This document shows positions 63,488 to 64,000 of a stretch of DNA of 64,000 nt, piece by piece. The first letter of the stretch is position 1. The number at the start of each line of letters is the position of its first letter. A program made the translations under genes and the position numbers. A model generated the notes under the pieces. It was not told where the DNA came from, did no database searches, and was given only the letters and a program-made list of their open reading frames with translations. Source of the DNA: Stromatinia cepivora (Eukaryota; Ascomycota; Leotiomycetes; Helotiales; Sclerotiniaceae); the NCBI GenBank assembly GCA_014898415.1, contig RCTD01000026.1, positions 806,001-870,000 of the forward strand, read 5' to 3'.

Positions 63488-63856
63488 TACCCCCCAGATC
63501 GGAAGGCAATCTGAAACAAATGGAAAGGTATAAAAAATGGCAATTCATATAATTCATAAATGAATATACAAAGCAATTATAGATAAATATCAATCAAGGA
63601 TTGATATAATATATAAATCTAAAATGATCTTGGTATCCTTAGAATAGAAAAGAATTTGAGTATATATAAATCGCAAATTTCTTTTGATCTTCGGCTTGCT
63701 ACCTACGATATTCTTCAAAATCAAAATTTTGAATAATAAAAAGAAAGTTTTCTGTCAGGAGAATACAGATGAATAATCGATCCTGTAATATAGCAATTGA
63801 AAATATATATAATTGTTAAATTATAATATATTAATCACAATAACGAAATAAAATAA

Positions 63857-64000
63857 ATGAATTTTTTAAAGATATATAAATCCCCTTTTCGTATTTTCGT
63901 TTTTGTTTTAATTAAACTTTTATTGATTATTATTATATCTAAGATTTCGGGGTCTAAAAAAGCTAAACAAACGAATCTCAATTGTATTAGATAAACAATA
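63857..64000 (+). pseudogene. Start of the antisense ORF in element J
   Basis: ATG at 63857 with six T after ATGAA (five in I), so the frame is intact here: a short Lys-containing start, then FRIFVFVLIKLLLIIIISKI, then GSKKAKQTN. One TAA replaces Gln near the window end. It confirms the start codon, hydrophobic segment and basic stretch seen in Copia I in an independent copy. Confidence 0.55.

Larger units (their letters stand above)
63179..64000 (-). mobile_element. Element J: second Copia I-family copy, cut by the window end
   Basis: LTR at 63179-63487 (309 bp) matching Copia I, then 510 bp co-linear with 51521-52038 of I. The left target site would be TTTTC (63174-63178); the partner is outside the window. 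It contains the start of the same antisense frame. Confidence 0.9.

Overview
The window comes from a filamentous ascomycete. Two intact, intron-containing housekeeping genes occupy the first 7 kb on the + strand: mannitol-1-phosphate 5-dehydrogenase (1549-2853) and the COPI coatomer beta'-subunit SEC27 (4012-6994). Their introns are short with fungal consensus sites. Protein style and the neighbouring repeat landscape suggest a Leotiomycete such as Botrytis or Sclerotinia, but the family assignment is only a guess.

From about 7.65 kb to the end, composition drops abruptly to roughly 75-80% A+T. Everything I can recognise there is transposable-element DNA degraded by C-to-T / G-to-A transitions, as expected from RIP-like mutation: glutamine and arginine codons have become TAA, TAG and TGA, and catalytic Asp and zinc-knuckle Cys codons are hit. 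No intact cellular gene was found after 7 kb.

The repeat region can be resolved because LTR lengths match pairwise and target-site duplications (TSDs) survive. (1) A TIR-ended foldback element L (8016-14254) holds Copia A (8287-13768, minus, 166-bp LTRs, TSD TTATC). (2) A satellite with a ~234-bp period lies at 14490-15125. (3) A 55-bp minisatellite is split by Copia B (15332-20812, plus, TSD GATTT). (4) Gypsy E (21118 to 49112 or beyond, minus) is the container for the rest. It holds Copia C (23316-45034, minus, TSD GTAGA), which itself contains Gypsy D (25290-32330, TSD GTAAT), a second Copia family F (32855-39686, plus, 187-bp LTRs, TSD GTTTT) and a small non-autonomous LTR element G (41369-43705, 163-bp LTRs, TSD CAATC). 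Removing D, F and G leaves C at 5494 bp, against 5482 and 5481 bp for A and B. (5) Gypsy E is also entered at 49113 by minus-strand Gypsy element H. H contains Tc1/mariner element K (50865-60531), which contains a third Copia family I (51212-59494, minus, 309-bp LTRs, TSD ATATT). A second copy, J, enters H at 63179 and leaves the window.

The least expected content lies outside the standard gag-pol set. In H, the minus-strand reading frame of the integrase tail runs on for about 1200 more codons, in one frame and across the mariner insertion point, to near the 3' LTR. Copia I/J and Copia F each carry an apparent antisense reading frame between RNase H and the 3' LTR; the one in I/J starts with a membrane-anchor-like segment and the one in F has a Cys cluster and a Pro-rich tail. 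G carries a piece of the Copia A/B/C polyprotein gene. A 72-bp, hardly mutated MITE-like insertion sits in E. All protein assignments were made by eye from translated motifs.
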